A stretch of DNA of 64,000 nt from contig NZ_JAGSYD010000001.1 of assembly GCF_025685575.1 (NCBI RefSeq), positions 995,852-1,059,851 of the forward strand. Reading direction: 5' to 3'. Numbering within the stretch: position 1 is the stretch's first letter; the number at the start of each line of letters is the position of its first letter. Shown one piece after another: positions 42,865-50,836 of this stretch. The translations under genes were made by a program, and so were the position numbers. The notes beneath the pieces were generated by a model. It ran no database searches. It was not told where the DNA came from and worked only from the letters and a program-made list of their open reading frames with translations. The DNA comes from Granulicella cerasi. Lineage in GTDB: Bacteria > Acidobacteriota > Terriglobia > Terriglobales > Acidobacteriaceae.

Positions 42865-44292
42865 ATGCCTACTGCCGAACTCACGCAGACCCTGCCGTAC
42901 AAGGTCGCCGACATCTCTCTCGCCGACTGGGGCCGCAAGGAACTGACCATCGCCGAGCACGAAATGCCGGGCCTCATGGCCATCCGCCGCAAGTACGCAC
43001 CGTCGCAGCCGCTCGCTGGCGTGCGCATCACCGGCTCGCTGCACATGACCATCCAGACCGGCGTGCTCATCGAGACGCTCGTCGCGCTCGGCGCCACGGT
43101 CCGCTGGGCATCGTGCAACATCTTCTCCACGCAGGACCACGCTGCTGCTGCCATCGCTGCCGCTGGCGTTCCCGTCTTCGCCTGGAAGGGCGAGACGCTC
43201 GAAGAGTACTGGTGGTGCACCGATCAGGCTCTGCGTCACGAAGGTGGCCTCGGGCCGCAGCTCGTCGTCGATGACGGCGGCGACGTCACCCTGCTCATCC
43301 ACAAGGGCTACGAGCTCGAGAACGGTGAGAAGGAGTGGGTCGACGCAGAAGCTCACTCGACCGAAGAGGCTGTCATCAAGAAGCTCCTGAAGGCCGTGCA
43401 CGCAGAAGATCCGCAGCGCTGGAACAAGACCGTGAAGGAGTGGCGCGGCGTTTCCGAAGAGACGACCACCGGCGTCCACCGCCTCTACAAGATGATGGAA
43501 GAGGGCAAGCTCCTCATCCCCGCCATCAACGTCAACGACTCGGTCACGAAGTCGAAGTTTGACAACCTCTACGGCTGCCGCGAGTCGCTCGTGGACGGCA
43601 TCAAGCGCGCCACCGACGTCATGGTCGCCGGTAAGGTCGCCGTTGTTTGCGGCTACGGCGACGTGGGCAAGGGAAGCGCGGCTTCGCTGCGTGGCCTTGG
43701 CGCTCGCGTCATCGTCACCGAGATCGACCCGATCAATGCACTGCAGGCTGCGATGGAAGGCTACGAAGTCACGACGATCGAGGACACGCTCGGCCGCGGC
43801 GACATCTACGTCACCTGCACCGGCAACCTCGACATCATCACGCTCGAGCACATGCGCAAGATGAAGGACCAGGCCATCGTCTGCAACATCGGCCACTTCG
43901 ACAACGAGATCCAGATGGCCGAGCTCGAAGGCTCCGACGCCGTGCGCTTGAACATCAAGCCGCAGGTCGATCAGTACACCTTCCCGGGCGGCCCGTCGAT
44001 CTTCATCCTTGCGGAAGGCCGCCTGGTGAACCTCGGTTGCGCCACCGGTCACCCCTCGTTCGTCATGTCGAACAGCTTCGCGAACCAGACGCTCGCGCAG
44101 CTCGACCTCTGGAAGAACAAGGACACCTACAAGGTCGGCGTCTACGTACTCCCCAAGCACCTCGACGAAGAAGTAGCCCGCCTCCACCTCGAGAAGATCG
44201 GCGTGAAGCTCACGACGCTCTCGAAGAAGCAGGCCGACTACCTCGGCGTCTCGCCGGACGGCCCGTACAAGGCTGACCACTACCGCTACTAA
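42865..44292 (+). CDS. ahcY: Adenosylhomocysteinase
   Basis: It splits S-adenosylhomocysteine into adenosine and homocysteine, pulling methylation forward. The 475-residue protein has [15 protein letters not shown] near residue 57, the NAD-binding [10 protein letters not shown] at about 263-272, and the C-terminal [16 protein letters not shown] that reaches into the partner subunit's NAD site. NAD-contact residues and length are normal. AAGGAG lies 11 bases before ATG 42865. An in-frame extension upstream overlaps the membrane-protein gene and is not credible. I see no S-adenosylhomocysteine riboswitch in the 53-base leader. Confidence 0.97.
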   Translation: MPTAELTQTLPYKVADISLADWGRKELTIAEHEMPGLMAIRRKYAPSQPLAGVRITGSLHMTIQTGVLIETLVALGATVRWASCNIFSTQDHAAAAIAAAGVPVFAWKGETLEEYWWCTDQALRHEGGLGPQLVVDDGGDVTLLIHKGYELENGEKEWVDAEAHSTEEAVIKKLLKAVHAEDPQRWNKTVKEWRGVSEETTTGVHRLYKMMEEGKLLIPAINVNDSVTKSKFDNLYGCRESLVDGIKRATDVMVAGKVAVVCGYGDVGKGSAASLRGLGARVIVTEIDPINALQAAMEGYEVTTIEDTLGRGDIYVTCTGNLDIITLEHMRKMKDQAIVCNIGHFDNEIQMAELEGSDAVRLNIKPQVDQYTFPGGPSIFILAEGRLVNLGCATGHPSFVMSNSFANQTLAQLDLWKNKDTYKVGVYVLPKHLDEEVARLHLEKIGVKLTTLSKKQADYLGVSPDGPYKADHYRY

Positions 44293-44328
44293 GGCGAGGG
44301 TCAGGGCTTAGGGCCCAGGGTCCAGGAA
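44293..44328 (+). repeat. AGGG-type G-rich run after the ahcY stop
   Basis: Immediately after the ahcY stop the sense strand reads GAGGGTCAGGGCTTAGGG and then CCCAGGGTCC, four or more GGG tracts with short spacers. It is similar to the runs at 17188 and 46812. Confidence 0.5.
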
Positions 44329-44333
44329 ACACG

Positions 44334-44366
44334 AAGGCCGCCAGCAATGGCGGCCTTTCTGTTTTT
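44334..44366 (+). terminator. Terminator after ahcY
   Basis: The stem AAGGCCGCCA/TGGCGGCCTT has a GCAA loop and is followed by TCTGTTTTT. Confidence 0.9.
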
Positions 44367-44403
44367 GTCAGCAGGATTGGGTGCACTCCGTCTCGACGTG
44401 TAC

Positions 44404-44449
44404 GAACGGGTGCCCCAGGTCTCGATTTTGAGACCTGGGTTTGCAGGAT
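44404..44449 (+). repeat. Palindromic intergenic element, canonical copy
   Basis: GAACGGGTG, arm CCCCAGGTCTC, loop GATTTT, arm GAGACCTGGG, then TTTGCAGGAT. This is one of the best-preserved copies and can be taken as the type sequence. Confidence 0.9.
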
Positions 44450-44473
44450 TCCCCCTCGGTCACAAAAGCAAAA

Positions 44474-44494
44474 GGCCTGCGATCATCGCAGGCC
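44474..44494 (-). terminator. Terminator after the DUF4397 gene
   Basis: On the minus strand GGCCTGCGA/TCGCAGGCC forms a 9-bp stem followed by TTTTGCTTTTG. Confidence 0.88.
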
Positions 44495-44518
44495 AAACAA
44501 AACACCGGTCCAAAGATT

Positions 44519-45271
44519 CTAGTTGTAGTCCGCCAGCGTGATCGCCTGCAGTACAGGGTTCGTCACCAGTTTGTTGTCGTCTATCAGAATCGTGCGCACC
44601 GCGCCAGACGCAAACGTCGTCTGCGAGCCGGTGTAGTACGTCACGGTCGTGGTGGTCACCACCGTGCCGTTCGCGACGATCTCCAGCTGATACGTTCCCG
44701 CCGGCACCGTGATGTAGCCCGTCGTGCCCGAGAACGTCAGCCCGGTGTAGAGCGGGTTCGTCGTCACGATCGTGCTACCCGTCGGAATCAGGTAGATATC
44801 CAACGCGCCTGTGGCGGTCGAAAGGTCCACCAGACGAATGCTGAACTGGCCGCTCGGCGCCGGGCCGTACTGGTCGGTCAGAGCGATCAGCTGCATGCTC
44901 GCCTGCACATTCGCGGCGATCGCCGTGTAGTGCTTCGCCGTCTGGATCGTCAGGCTCGTGGAGGCCAGGGAGGTCGTGTCGGCGCCATACTGCGCTGCCG
45001 CCACGGTGTAGGTGCCCGGCGAAACATACAGATAGTTCGGCGTGTAGGAGTTGTAGCCGAGGTTATAGGTCTGCACGTTCTTATTCAGCAGGAAGTCGAG
45101 GCCGGGTGCGTCGGGCGAAGCCGCCACGAAGCGGATGCCTGCGGTCGTGGAGCTGGTGCCCTGCACGCTCTGGCAACCGGAAAGGCCGACGGCAGCGACC
45201 GCCGCCGCTGCGAGGCGCAGCGCACACTTCCGAAATGTCAGCACGTCAAACACCGGCATCCATGGTTCCAT
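44519..45271 (-). CDS. DUF4397-domain lipoprotein
   Basis: This 250-residue lipoprotein has lipobox GLSGC with Cys33. It is followed by two DUF4397-type beta units (IRFVAASPDAPGLDFLLN; SIRLVDLSTATGALDIYLI), each ending in a 'YITVPAGTYQLEI' or 'YLYVSPGTYTVAA' strand, so it is an exported Thr- and Tyr-rich beta protein. Its function is unknown; such proteins are frequent in Acidobacteria and Bacteroidota envelopes. ATG 45271 or the in-frame ATG 45259 can serve as start; neither has a good RBS. A minus-strand terminator follows at 44494. Confidence 0.8.
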   Translation of the reverse strand: MEPWMPVFDVLTFRKCALRLAAAAVAAVGLSGCQSVQGTSSTTAGIRFVAASPDAPGLDFLLNKNVQTYNLGYNSYTPNYLYVSPGTYTVAAAQYGADTTSLASTSLTIQTAKHYTAIAANVQASMQLIALTDQYGPAPSGQFSIRLVDLSTATGALDIYLIPTGSTIVTTNPLYTGLTFSGTTGYITVPAGTYQLEIVANGTVVTTTTVTYYTGSQTTFASGAVRTILIDDNKLVTNPVLQAITLADYN

Positions 45272-45433
45272 TCAGGCTGTCAGGCTCAACGCCGGAAGCT
45301 TCTGACAGCTTACCCGATTTCGGTGCATTCGCGGAACGCTTTGTGCTCGCCTGACTCGGAAGCGAAGTCGAGCGCGAGCTTTGTTTGTCATCGCCGCAGG
45401 GGATCTATGTCTCGCTCGCAAAGCCACGAAAGC

Positions 45434-45474
45434 CGGTTGCCCACATCTCGATCCTGCGATGTGGGAGACCACAG
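45434..45474 (+). repeat. Palindromic intergenic element, variant right flank
   Basis: CCGGTTG flank, arms CCCACATC and GATGTGGG, then GAGACCACA in place of TTTGCAGGAT. The same right flank is found in the copy at 50714. Confidence 0.65.
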
Positions 45475-45575
45475 AAGCCTGGCCCGCCGCAATCCGGCAA
45501 GCCCACAGAAGCGTTGAGGGGCGGCACTCGGCTCGTTGGCTCTTAGCTGCCTCAACAGGCGGCCACCAAAAAATC

Positions 45576-45621
45576 AGCCCTGTGGTCGGCGAGACATTGT
45601 CTCAGCTCACACCACAGGGCT
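45576..45621 (-). terminator. Large hairpin terminator after the helix-hairpin-helix gene
   Basis: The outer arms AGCCCTGTGGT/ACCACAGGGCT enclose an inner GAGACA/TGTCTC hairpin. On the minus strand the fold is followed by GATTTTTTGG. Confidence 0.75.
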
Positions 45622-45685
45622 AGCTCTTGTTTGCTGCGACGGAGATAATACACGCCGCAGTACACAATTGGCATCCGAGCGGAAA

Positions 45686-45958
45686 TTATTTTTCCACAGG
45701 CTGCTTGGGCCTGTGGGCGACGACCAGATCTGCGATCCGCAGATACTCCTGCTGGGGCAGCACGCCGCGCGTAACCAACTGATTTTTCGCTGTATACGGC
45801 CTCCCGGCGATCACCCGCCGCACGTACTCCTTGCCCATGCCGGGCAGGCCCGCAAGTTGTTGCGGAGAAGCCGTATTCAGGTCGAGTTTGCCGTCAGAAA
45901 GCTGCGCGGACGCCATCGCGGCGCCCAGTAGCAGCACGGAAACCCAGCGCGCGCGCAT
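45686..45958 (-). CDS. Small exported helix-hairpin-helix protein, ComEA-like
   Basis: This 90-residue protein has a signal peptide (1-18, AMASA) and one ComEA-type helix-hairpin-helix unit (LDLNTASPQQLAGLPGMG at about 25-42, then KEYVRRVIAGRPY). A short tail includes LVTRGVLPQQEYLRI. ComEA-like proteins bind incoming DNA in the periplasm during natural transformation, but many short relatives have no known role. It starts five bases after the stop of the ABC ATPase gene, so the two are probably co-transcribed even though their functions look unrelated. Confidence 0.8.
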   Translation of the reverse strand: MRARWVSVLLLGAAMASAQLSDGKLDLNTASPQQLAGLPGMGKEYVRRVIAGRPYTAKNQLVTRGVLPQQEYLRIADLVVAHRPKQPVEK

Positions 45959-45963
45959 CGGCC

Positions 45964-46674
45964 TTAGAGGCTTCCACGCGCCGCTTCAATCCCCGTCACC
46001 TGGCCGTCGCGCATCGTGATGATGCGGTCGGCGATCTGTGCGGCTTCGGGGTTATGCGTAATCATCAACACCGTCTGGTTGAACTCGCGGCTTGCCTTGC
46101 GCAGCATCTCGAGCACGGCGATCGAGTTTTCGGTGTCGAGGTTGCCGGTCGGCTCGTCGGCCAGCACAATCGCCGGACGCGTGATCAGCGCGCGCGCGAT
46201 CGCCACACGCTGTTGCTGTCCGCCGGAAAGCTCATTGGGGCGATGCTGCAGGCGGCCCTCGAGTCCCAGCAGGCCGCTCAGCTCGGTCAGCAGAGCCTTG
46301 TCGAACGGCTTGCCGGTGTCGGCGATCTGGTGCGCGAGCTCGATGTTGTCATACGCCGAGATCGTCGGCAGCAGGTTGAAGCGCTGGAAGACGAAGCCGA
46401 TGTGCGCACGGCGGAGCTTGGTGCGCTCCGCGTCCGAAAGCCGCGAGAAATCCTGTCCCTGAATGCGCAGTGAACCGGCGGTCGGCGAGGTCAGCCCGCC
46501 CAGAATGTAAAACAGCGTCGACTTACCCGAGCCCGAAGGCCCGACGATGGCGACAAACTCACCGCGATTGATCGAGAAGCTGGCGTTCTTGAGCGCCTGC
46601 ACCTCCAACTTGCCGGTGCGGTAGGTCTTACCCAGTTGCGACGCTTCAATGATCGGTGCGGGAGAAAGGCTCAT
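45964..46674 (-). CDS. ABC transporter ATP-binding protein, LolD/MacB type
   Basis: This 236-residue ATPase has Walker A GPSGSGKST (45-53), a Q-loop (VFQRFNLLPT), signature LSGGQQQR (149-156), Walker B IVLADEP (169-175) and the H-loop MITHNPEAA. The RFNLLPTISAYDNIE region is that of LolD, MacB and FtsE-like type VII systems, which act with a FtsX-like permease in mechanotransmission or lipoprotein export. No permease lies beside it in this window, so it is an orphan here. ATG 46674 is chosen because upstream in-frame codons lie in a low-complexity G-rich stretch. Confidence 0.88.
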   Translation of the reverse strand: MSLSPAPIIEASQLGKTYRTGKLEVQALKNASFSINRGEFVAIVGPSGSGKSTLFYILGGLTSPTAGSLRIQGQDFSRLSDAERTKLRRAHIGFVFQRFNLLPTISAYDNIELAHQIADTGKPFDKALLTELSGLLGLEGRLQHRPNELSGGQQQRVAIARALITRPAIVLADEPTGNLDTENSIAVLEMLRKASREFNQTVLMITHNPEAAQIADRIITMRDGQVTGIEAARGSL

Positions 46675-46699
46675 GACGCTTCTTAGTGTAGCTGGTTGC

Positions 46700-46856
46700 A
46701 GCGCGTGGGGAGGGGATCGGGTTTCGGGGATAGGCGCACCTGCGGGCTTGCCGCGATGTCGTGGGTTCACTCACACCCAGGGCCGCATACCTACGTAGCG
46801 CGATGCCGTGGTCTACACCCATCCCCTACAACCTACCCCCTAAACCCTATCCCCTC
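46700..46856. repeat. Two G-rich runs with quadruplex potential flanking a spacer
   Basis: On the plus strand 46708-46734 reads GGGGAGGGGATCGGG then TTTCGGGG. On the minus strand 46856-46812 reads GGGGATAGGGTTTAGGGGG and further GG tracts. Together they fill most of the 187 bases between two minus-strand genes. The second run directly follows the stop of the 140-residue gene, like the runs at 17188 and 44293. Confidence 0.5.
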
Positions 46857-46861
46857 GCTTC

Positions 46862-47284
46862 TCAAGCGGCTCCCGCACGCGGCATCAGTTCCGCTGCCAG
46901 ATTTACCTCGTCCAGAAAGCTGATCGCCAACCCCAGCGTCACCACACGATGTTCGGCCGCGCGCTGCCGATACTTCCGCAGCGTGCACAGCGCGTGGAGG
47001 CTCAGGTGACTGTCGCGCGTCAGCTCCAAACCGCTGGCGATCAGCGCTGCGTAGACCTCCAGCGCCTCCCGCACCGCCAGCTCGAACCGCAGTTGTACTT
47101 CGGTGGCGGAGAGGTTGCGCCGTCCCAGCACCCAGCATCCGCTGCGTTCCAGCGCGTCCACGGCGTCGGCGAGCACCTTGCGGCGGTCTTCATAGGTAAA
47201 CGCCGTCAGCAACAGCAGCGGTTCGGCGAGCGGTTCATCGGTACGGCTCCTGAGGCCGTCCAGATTTTCGAGAGGAAGAGACAT
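46862..47284 (-). CDS. Hypothetical helical protein
   Basis: This 140-residue protein is predicted all-helical by its Leu/Ala/Glu pattern (LLLLTAFTYEDRRKVLADAVDALERSG; EVQLRFELAVREALEVYAALI). It has no signal peptide, membrane segment or motif I recognise. The start ATG 47284 is the best fit; an upstream in-frame ATG near 47320 is possible and neither has a good RBS. It is divergent from acpS. Confidence 0.6.
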   Translation of the reverse strand: MSLPLENLDGLRSRTDEPLAEPLLLLTAFTYEDRRKVLADAVDALERSGCWVLGRRNLSATEVQLRFELAVREALEVYAALIASGLELTRDSHLSLHALCTLRKYRQRAAEHRVVTLGLAISFLDEVNLAAELMPRAGAA

Positions 47285-47360
47285 AAGGGGTCCGGGTAAC
47301 GCGTCCTGCCTCCTCTTCATCGGACACCCTGCCGCGCCCGCGACCGGTGGCCGCAACCGC

Positions 47361-47366
47361 TACACT
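47361..47366 (+). promoter_or_regulatory. Candidate -10 box of a leaderless acpS transcript
   Basis: TACACT ends six bases before ATG 47373, with no Shine-Dalgarno. Confidence 0.45.
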
Positions 47367-47372
47367 GGCCAC

Positions 47373-47765
47373 ATGATCATCGGCATCGGCACAGACCTCA
47401 TCGAGATCGCGCGCATTGAGCACTCACTGGCTCGCTTCGGCCCGGCCTTCCTTGGCCGCGTCTACACCGAAGGCGAAATCGCCTACTGCCAGCGCAAGGT
47501 GAAGACCTCCGCCGAAAGCTTCGCCGCCCGCTTCGCCGCGAAGGAAGCCGGAGCCAAGGCACTCGGCACCGGCATCAGCCGCGGCGTGAACTGGAAGGAG
47601 TTCGAGGTGACGCGCAAACCCGGCCAGCGCCCGGAGCTCGTCCTCCACGGCCGCGCCCGCGAAATCGCCGATCGCCTCGGCATTCATCGCCTGAACCTCA
47701 GCCTCACCCACTCCCGCACCGAGGCCATGGCGATCGTCATCGCGGAGGGCGATGAAAGAAAGTAG
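47373..47765 (+). CDS. acpS: Holo-[acyl-carrier-protein] synthase
   Basis: It moves the phosphopantetheine arm of CoA onto acyl carrier protein. The 130-residue protein has the AcpS motif GIGTDLIEIARIE with Mg2+ ligand Asp8, FAARFAAKEAGAKALG with Glu58, and a C-terminal LSLTHSRTEAMAIVI strand. Length is normal. There is no Shine-Dalgarno; a TACACT six bases before the ATG suggests a leaderless message. Confidence 0.96.
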   Translation: MIIGIGTDLIEIARIEHSLARFGPAFLGRVYTEGEIAYCQRKVKTSAESFAARFAAKEAGAKALGTGISRGVNWKEFEVTRKPGQRPELVLHGRAREIADRLGIHRLNLSLTHSRTEAMAIVIAEGDERK

Positions 47766-47790
47766 GTGAAGCGGGCAAGTCGGGCAAGAC

Positions 47791-47832
47791 CGGGAGCCGG
47801 CTCTCGATTCTGAGCCCTGGGTTTGCAGGATG
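47791..47832 (+). repeat. Palindromic intergenic element, degraded copy
   Basis: CGGGAGCCGGCTC, GATTCT, GAGCCCTGGG, then TTTGCAGGATG. The arm pairing is incomplete, but the right flank is perfect. Confidence 0.6.
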
Positions 47833-48001
47833 CTGGAGAAATCCGTGGATCCCCACCCGTCCGCCTGAGGCCGTATGGCAGACCTGCTTCCTGCTCCCTC
47901 GCCTTTCCTACTCCTCGCCTCTCCTGTACTTTGAAAGAAAAGCAGCCAAAACCACCGAGCTGCGCTCTAACAGATATCAAACCGCCGCAAGAGAGAGGTC
48001 T

Positions 48002-49087
48002 ATGCCCAGTCAGCAGGAATTGAAGTGGTCGCAGCTTAAGGTTGGTGTGCTGACGTTGGCATCGCTTGCCCTGTTGTGCATCCTGCTCTTCCTCATGACC
48101 TCGGCTTCGGGCATGAGCCTCTTCACGAAGAAGATCATCGTGGACTCCTACTTCTCCTCCTCCAACGGCCTGAAGAAGGGCGGAGAGGTGCAGCTGGAAG
48201 GCGTCACCATCGGCGAAGTGACGCACGTGCAGATCTCCCACGACCCCGCGCGCAAGCAGCGGCCGGTGCACGTCATCATGAAGCTGAGCCCGAAGTACCA
48301 GACGGACATTCACGCTGACTCGATCGCTTCGCTGGGCAAGGTTGGCCTCGTCGGCGACACCGTCGTCAACCTCGACAGCCGCACCGCCGTTGGTCCGGAG
48401 ATCCAGACGGGCATGACGCTGCCGGTGGATGAAGGCGGCGGCCTCGACGCCGTGATGTCGCAGTCCAAAGACACGCTCGCCACGCTGAACACGACGCTCA
48501 CCAAGCTCAACGCCGTCGTCGACGGCATCCAGCAGGGGCAGGGCACTGTCGGCCAGCTCATCAAGAACCGCGAGCTCTTCGACAACCTCAACGGCACCAT
48601 CCGCGACCTGCACCTGATGGTGGCGAACATCAACGCCGGCCGCGGCTCCGCCGGCAAGTTGCTGCATGACGACGCGTTCTACAACCACCTGAATGACACC
48701 GCGGCGAAGCTCGACTCGGTGGCCACGAATCTGCAGCAGGGCAAGGGCTCGGCAGGCAAGCTGCTCACGGACGACTCGCTCTACAACAACCTGAACCAGT
48801 CGGTTGGCCACTTGAACTCGCTGCTGGCTGAGGCCGATGCCGGCAAGGGCGCGCTCGGCCTGCTCTCCAAGGACCCCGCGTTTGCCAGGAAGCTCGACCA
48901 CACGGTCACCAACCTCGACGACCTGCTCTCGGGCGTGAATCAAGGCAAGGGAACGCTCGGCAAGTTCGCCACTGACCCCGCAGCCTACAACCACCTCGAT
49001 GACCTGTTGAAGAATTCCAACGAGCTCGTCACCATGTTCCGCCAGGACCCGAAGAAGTACCTGACCATCCACATGAAGGTGTTCTAG
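48002..49087 (+). CDS. MCE (MlaD-like) protein with 34-residue C-terminal repeats
   Basis: This 361-residue protein is anchored by one N-terminal helix (about 14-33) and has an MCE domain at about 45-125 (NGLKKGGEVQLEGVTIGEV; GLVGDTVVNLD). MCE proteins carry lipids between membranes, usually with an MlaE permease and MlaF ATPase, neither of which is beside it. After a linker come five units starting at Gly179, 213, 247, 281 and 315, exactly 34 residues apart, each of the form G-x-G-[TSA]-x-G then a [FY]-x-x-L helix. In relatives the region after the MCE domain forms a helical tube, so these may build a needle or periplasmic bridge. AGAGAGG lies a few bases before ATG 48002. Confidence 0.88.
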   Translation: MPSQQELKWSQLKVGVLTLASLALLCILLFLMTSASGMSLFTKKIIVDSYFSSSNGLKKGGEVQLEGVTIGEVTHVQISHDPARKQRPVHVIMKLSPKYQTDIHADSIASLGKVGLVGDTVVNLDSRTAVGPEIQTGMTLPVDEGGGLDAVMSQSKDTLATLNTTLTKLNAVVDGIQQGQGTVGQLIKNRELFDNLNGTIRDLHLMVANINAGRGSAGKLLHDDAFYNHLNDTAAKLDSVATNLQQGKGSAGKLLTDDSLYNNLNQSVGHLNSLLAEADAGKGALGLLSKDPAFARKLDHTVTNLDDLLSGVNQGKGTLGKFATDPAAYNHLDDLLKNSNELVTMFRQDPKKYLTIHMKVF

Positions 49088-49232
49088 GCGTCGTCTACGA
49101 AGGGATGCGTGAGTGCAACGGCCTGCAGATGCGGGCCGTTTGCTTGTCTGCGGTTTCGCACAGGGGGCGGGCATCGGTCCCGACCGGTTGCAGATTACGG
49201 ACTCTAATGCTCCTATATCGTCTTCCGCACGA

Positions 49233-49238
49233 TAAAAT
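49233..49238 (+). promoter_or_regulatory. Candidate -10 box before the CysJ-like gene
   Basis: TAAAAT ends nine bases before ATG 49248, with no Shine-Dalgarno. Confidence 0.35.
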
Positions 49239-49247
49239 GGACGCACC

Positions 49248-50423
49248 ATGAGTGAAACCGCCACCGCGCCCGCGGCCGCAAAGGCCCACAGCAAGTACAC
49301 CCGCAACCAGCCCTATACCTCGCGCGTTCTCGTGAACCGCCGCATGACCGGGCCGGAGTCGGAAAAGGAAACGATCCACATCGAGCTGGAGCTCGAAGAG
49401 GGCATGACCTACACGCCCGGCGACGCGGTCGGCATCAACCCCACCAACCGCGAAGAGCAGGTGGCGGAGAACCTCGCAGCCCTCGGCTTCAACGGTACGG
49501 AGCGCGTGCTCGATCACTACAAGGTCGAGATTTCGCTGCACGAAGCGCTCACCACGCGCCTCGGCATCGGCAAACTCGCCCGCGGTGCGGTCAACCAGTA
49601 CGCCAAGCTCTTCGGCGAGAACGTTCCCGCTGACCTGAAGGCGCTGCTCGGCCAGGAAAACAAGCTCCTGGCTGAGGAGTACGTCTGGGGCCGCGAGTTC
49701 GTCGATCTCGTCAAGCAGTTCCCCGGCGCGGTGCAGAACCCGCAGGAGCTCTTCAACGTGCTGCAGCGCCTGACGCCGCGCATGTACTCGATTGCGTCCT
49801 CGCAGGCTGCGCACCCGGACCAGGTTCACACCACGGTGCGCGTGATCCGCTACCACGCGCACGGCGCCGATCGCCAGGGCGTCTGCTCCGGCCACCTCGG
49901 CGAGCGCGCTCCCGAAGGCGCGACCATGCCGATCTTCCTGCATGAGAACAACGCCTTCCGCCTGCCCGAAGACACCAACGCGCCGGTGATCATGATCGGC
50001 CCGGGCACCGGCATCGCGCCGTTCCGCGCCTTCCTCGAGCATCGCCAGACGCTCGGCCAGAAGGGCAAGAACTGGCTCATCTTCGGCGAACAGCGCCGCG
50101 TTTCGGACTTCCTCTACGAAGACCAGTGGAACGGTATGCTGGCCGACGGCACGCTGACCAAGCTCGACACCGCGTTCTCGCGCGACCAGGGCAAGAAGGT
50201 CTACGTGCAGGACCGCATGAGCGAGAACGCTGCGGAGCTCTACAAGTGGCTGCAGGAAGGCGCGTACTTCTATGTCTGCGGCGATGCTTCGCGTATGGCG
50301 AAGGACGTCGAAACGGCCCTGCTCGACGCGATCGCGAACGGCTCCGGCCAGACGCCCGAGCACGCGCAGGAGTACCTCAACGACATGAAGAAGGCCAAGC
50401 GCTACCAGCGCGACGTCTACTAG
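49248..50423 (+). CDS. Sulfite reductase flavoprotein-like (CysJ-type) reductase lacking the flavodoxin domain
   Basis: This 391-residue FAD/NADPH module is related to CysJ and cytochrome P450 reductases. It has an N-terminal FAD-binding region (GMTYTPGDAVGINPTN at about 45-60) and the FAD site RMYSIASS at about 178-185. GVCSGHL and the NADPH motif GPGTGIAPFRAFL at about 251-263 follow. The C-terminus is KKAKRYQRDVY, where the last aromatic residue stacks on FAD. The N-terminal FMN flavodoxin domain of full CysJ is missing, as in cyanobacterial-type and some stand-alone reductases, so the electron acceptor is unclear. No cysI or other sulfur genes are adjacent. Confidence 0.88.
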   Translation: MSETATAPAAAKAHSKYTRNQPYTSRVLVNRRMTGPESEKETIHIELELEEGMTYTPGDAVGINPTNREEQVAENLAALGFNGTERVLDHYKVEISLHEALTTRLGIGKLARGAVNQYAKLFGENVPADLKALLGQENKLLAEEYVWGREFVDLVKQFPGAVQNPQELFNVLQRLTPRMYSIASSQAAHPDQVHTTVRVIRYHAHGADRQGVCSGHLGERAPEGATMPIFLHENNAFRLPEDTNAPVIMIGPGTGIAPFRAFLEHRQTLGQKGKNWLIFGEQRRVSDFLYEDQWNGMLADGTLTKLDTAFSRDQGKKVYVQDRMSENAAELYKWLQEGAYFYVCGDASRMAKDVETALLDAIANGSGQTPEHAQEYLNDMKKAKRYQRDVY

Positions 50424-50443
50424 ACCTCAGTCGCAACGAACGT

Positions 50444-50475
50444 AAAACGGCCCACTCGTCCGAGTGGGCCGTTTT
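50444..50475 (+). terminator. Terminator after the CysJ-like gene
   Basis: The 15-bp perfect stem AAAACGGCCCACTCG/CGAGTGGGCCGTTTT has a two-base apex; in practice the CG next to the loop opens. Confidence 0.92.
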
Positions 50476-50487
50476 CACGTTTGCAAC

Positions 50488-50535
50488 GAACGGGTGCCCC
50501 AGGTCTCGATTTTGAGACCTGGGTTTGCAGGATGC
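50488..50535 (+). repeat. Palindromic intergenic element, canonical copy
   Basis: Identical in layout and arms to the copy at 44404 (CCCCAGGTCTC, GATTTT, GAGACCTGGG) with full flanks GAACGGGTG and TTTGCAGGATGCC. Confidence 0.9.
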
Positions 50536-50571
50536 CCGTGGACGCCAGCACGTCTCTCCAAGCTCACCTCA

Positions 50572-50625
50572 GGGGCTAAAGCCCCGATCTGCGCGCAACG
50601 AAAATGGCACGGCTGAAGCCGTGCC
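50572..50625 (+). repeat. Second palindrome family: GGGGC/GCCCC and GGCACGGCT/AGCCGTGCC
   Basis: Two perfect short hairpins, 50572-50585 (loop TAAA) and 50606-50625 (loop GA), lie 20 bases apart. The 'ggggctaaagcccc ... ggcacggctgaagccgtgcc' arrangement recurs in acidobacterial genomes as I remember them. Only one copy is in this window. Confidence 0.65.
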
Positions 50626-50713
50626 CTACCGTTCTTGCCTCACTGCGATGTTGGTTGAGTATCGAGATGTCGGTTGAGAATTTCGACCTGAGTTGATCAT
50701 GCGGTCGAACATG

Positions 50714-50756
50714 CCGGGTGCCCCATATCTCGATTTTGAGATGTGGGAGACCACAA
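50714..50756 (+). repeat. Palindromic intergenic element, wobble arm
   Basis: CCGGGTG, arm CCCATATCTC, GATTTT, arm GAGATGTGGG (one T:G wobble), then GAGACCACA, the alternative right flank also seen at 45434. Confidence 0.75.
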
Positions 50757-50836
50757 AATCTGGACTCGCCGGGTGCTCCATCCGTACGCGGCATCATGCG
50801 GACTGGGGGCTGCCGCGAATCTGATCACTCCAGAAA

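Larger units (their letters stand above)
45272..45685. other. Non-coding stretch with repeat and terminator
   Basis: This 414-base region holds the upstream part of the DUF4397 gene, one palindromic element at 45434-45474 and the large hairpin at 45576-45621. I see no convincing gene in it. Confidence 0.5.

Noticed and set aside
45434-45474. Short frames ending in the palindromic elements that look like conserved peptides (for example 'MPHISIFEMWVCRM')
   Set aside because: They are translations of the intergenic element itself and recur wherever the element occurs, so they are not genes.
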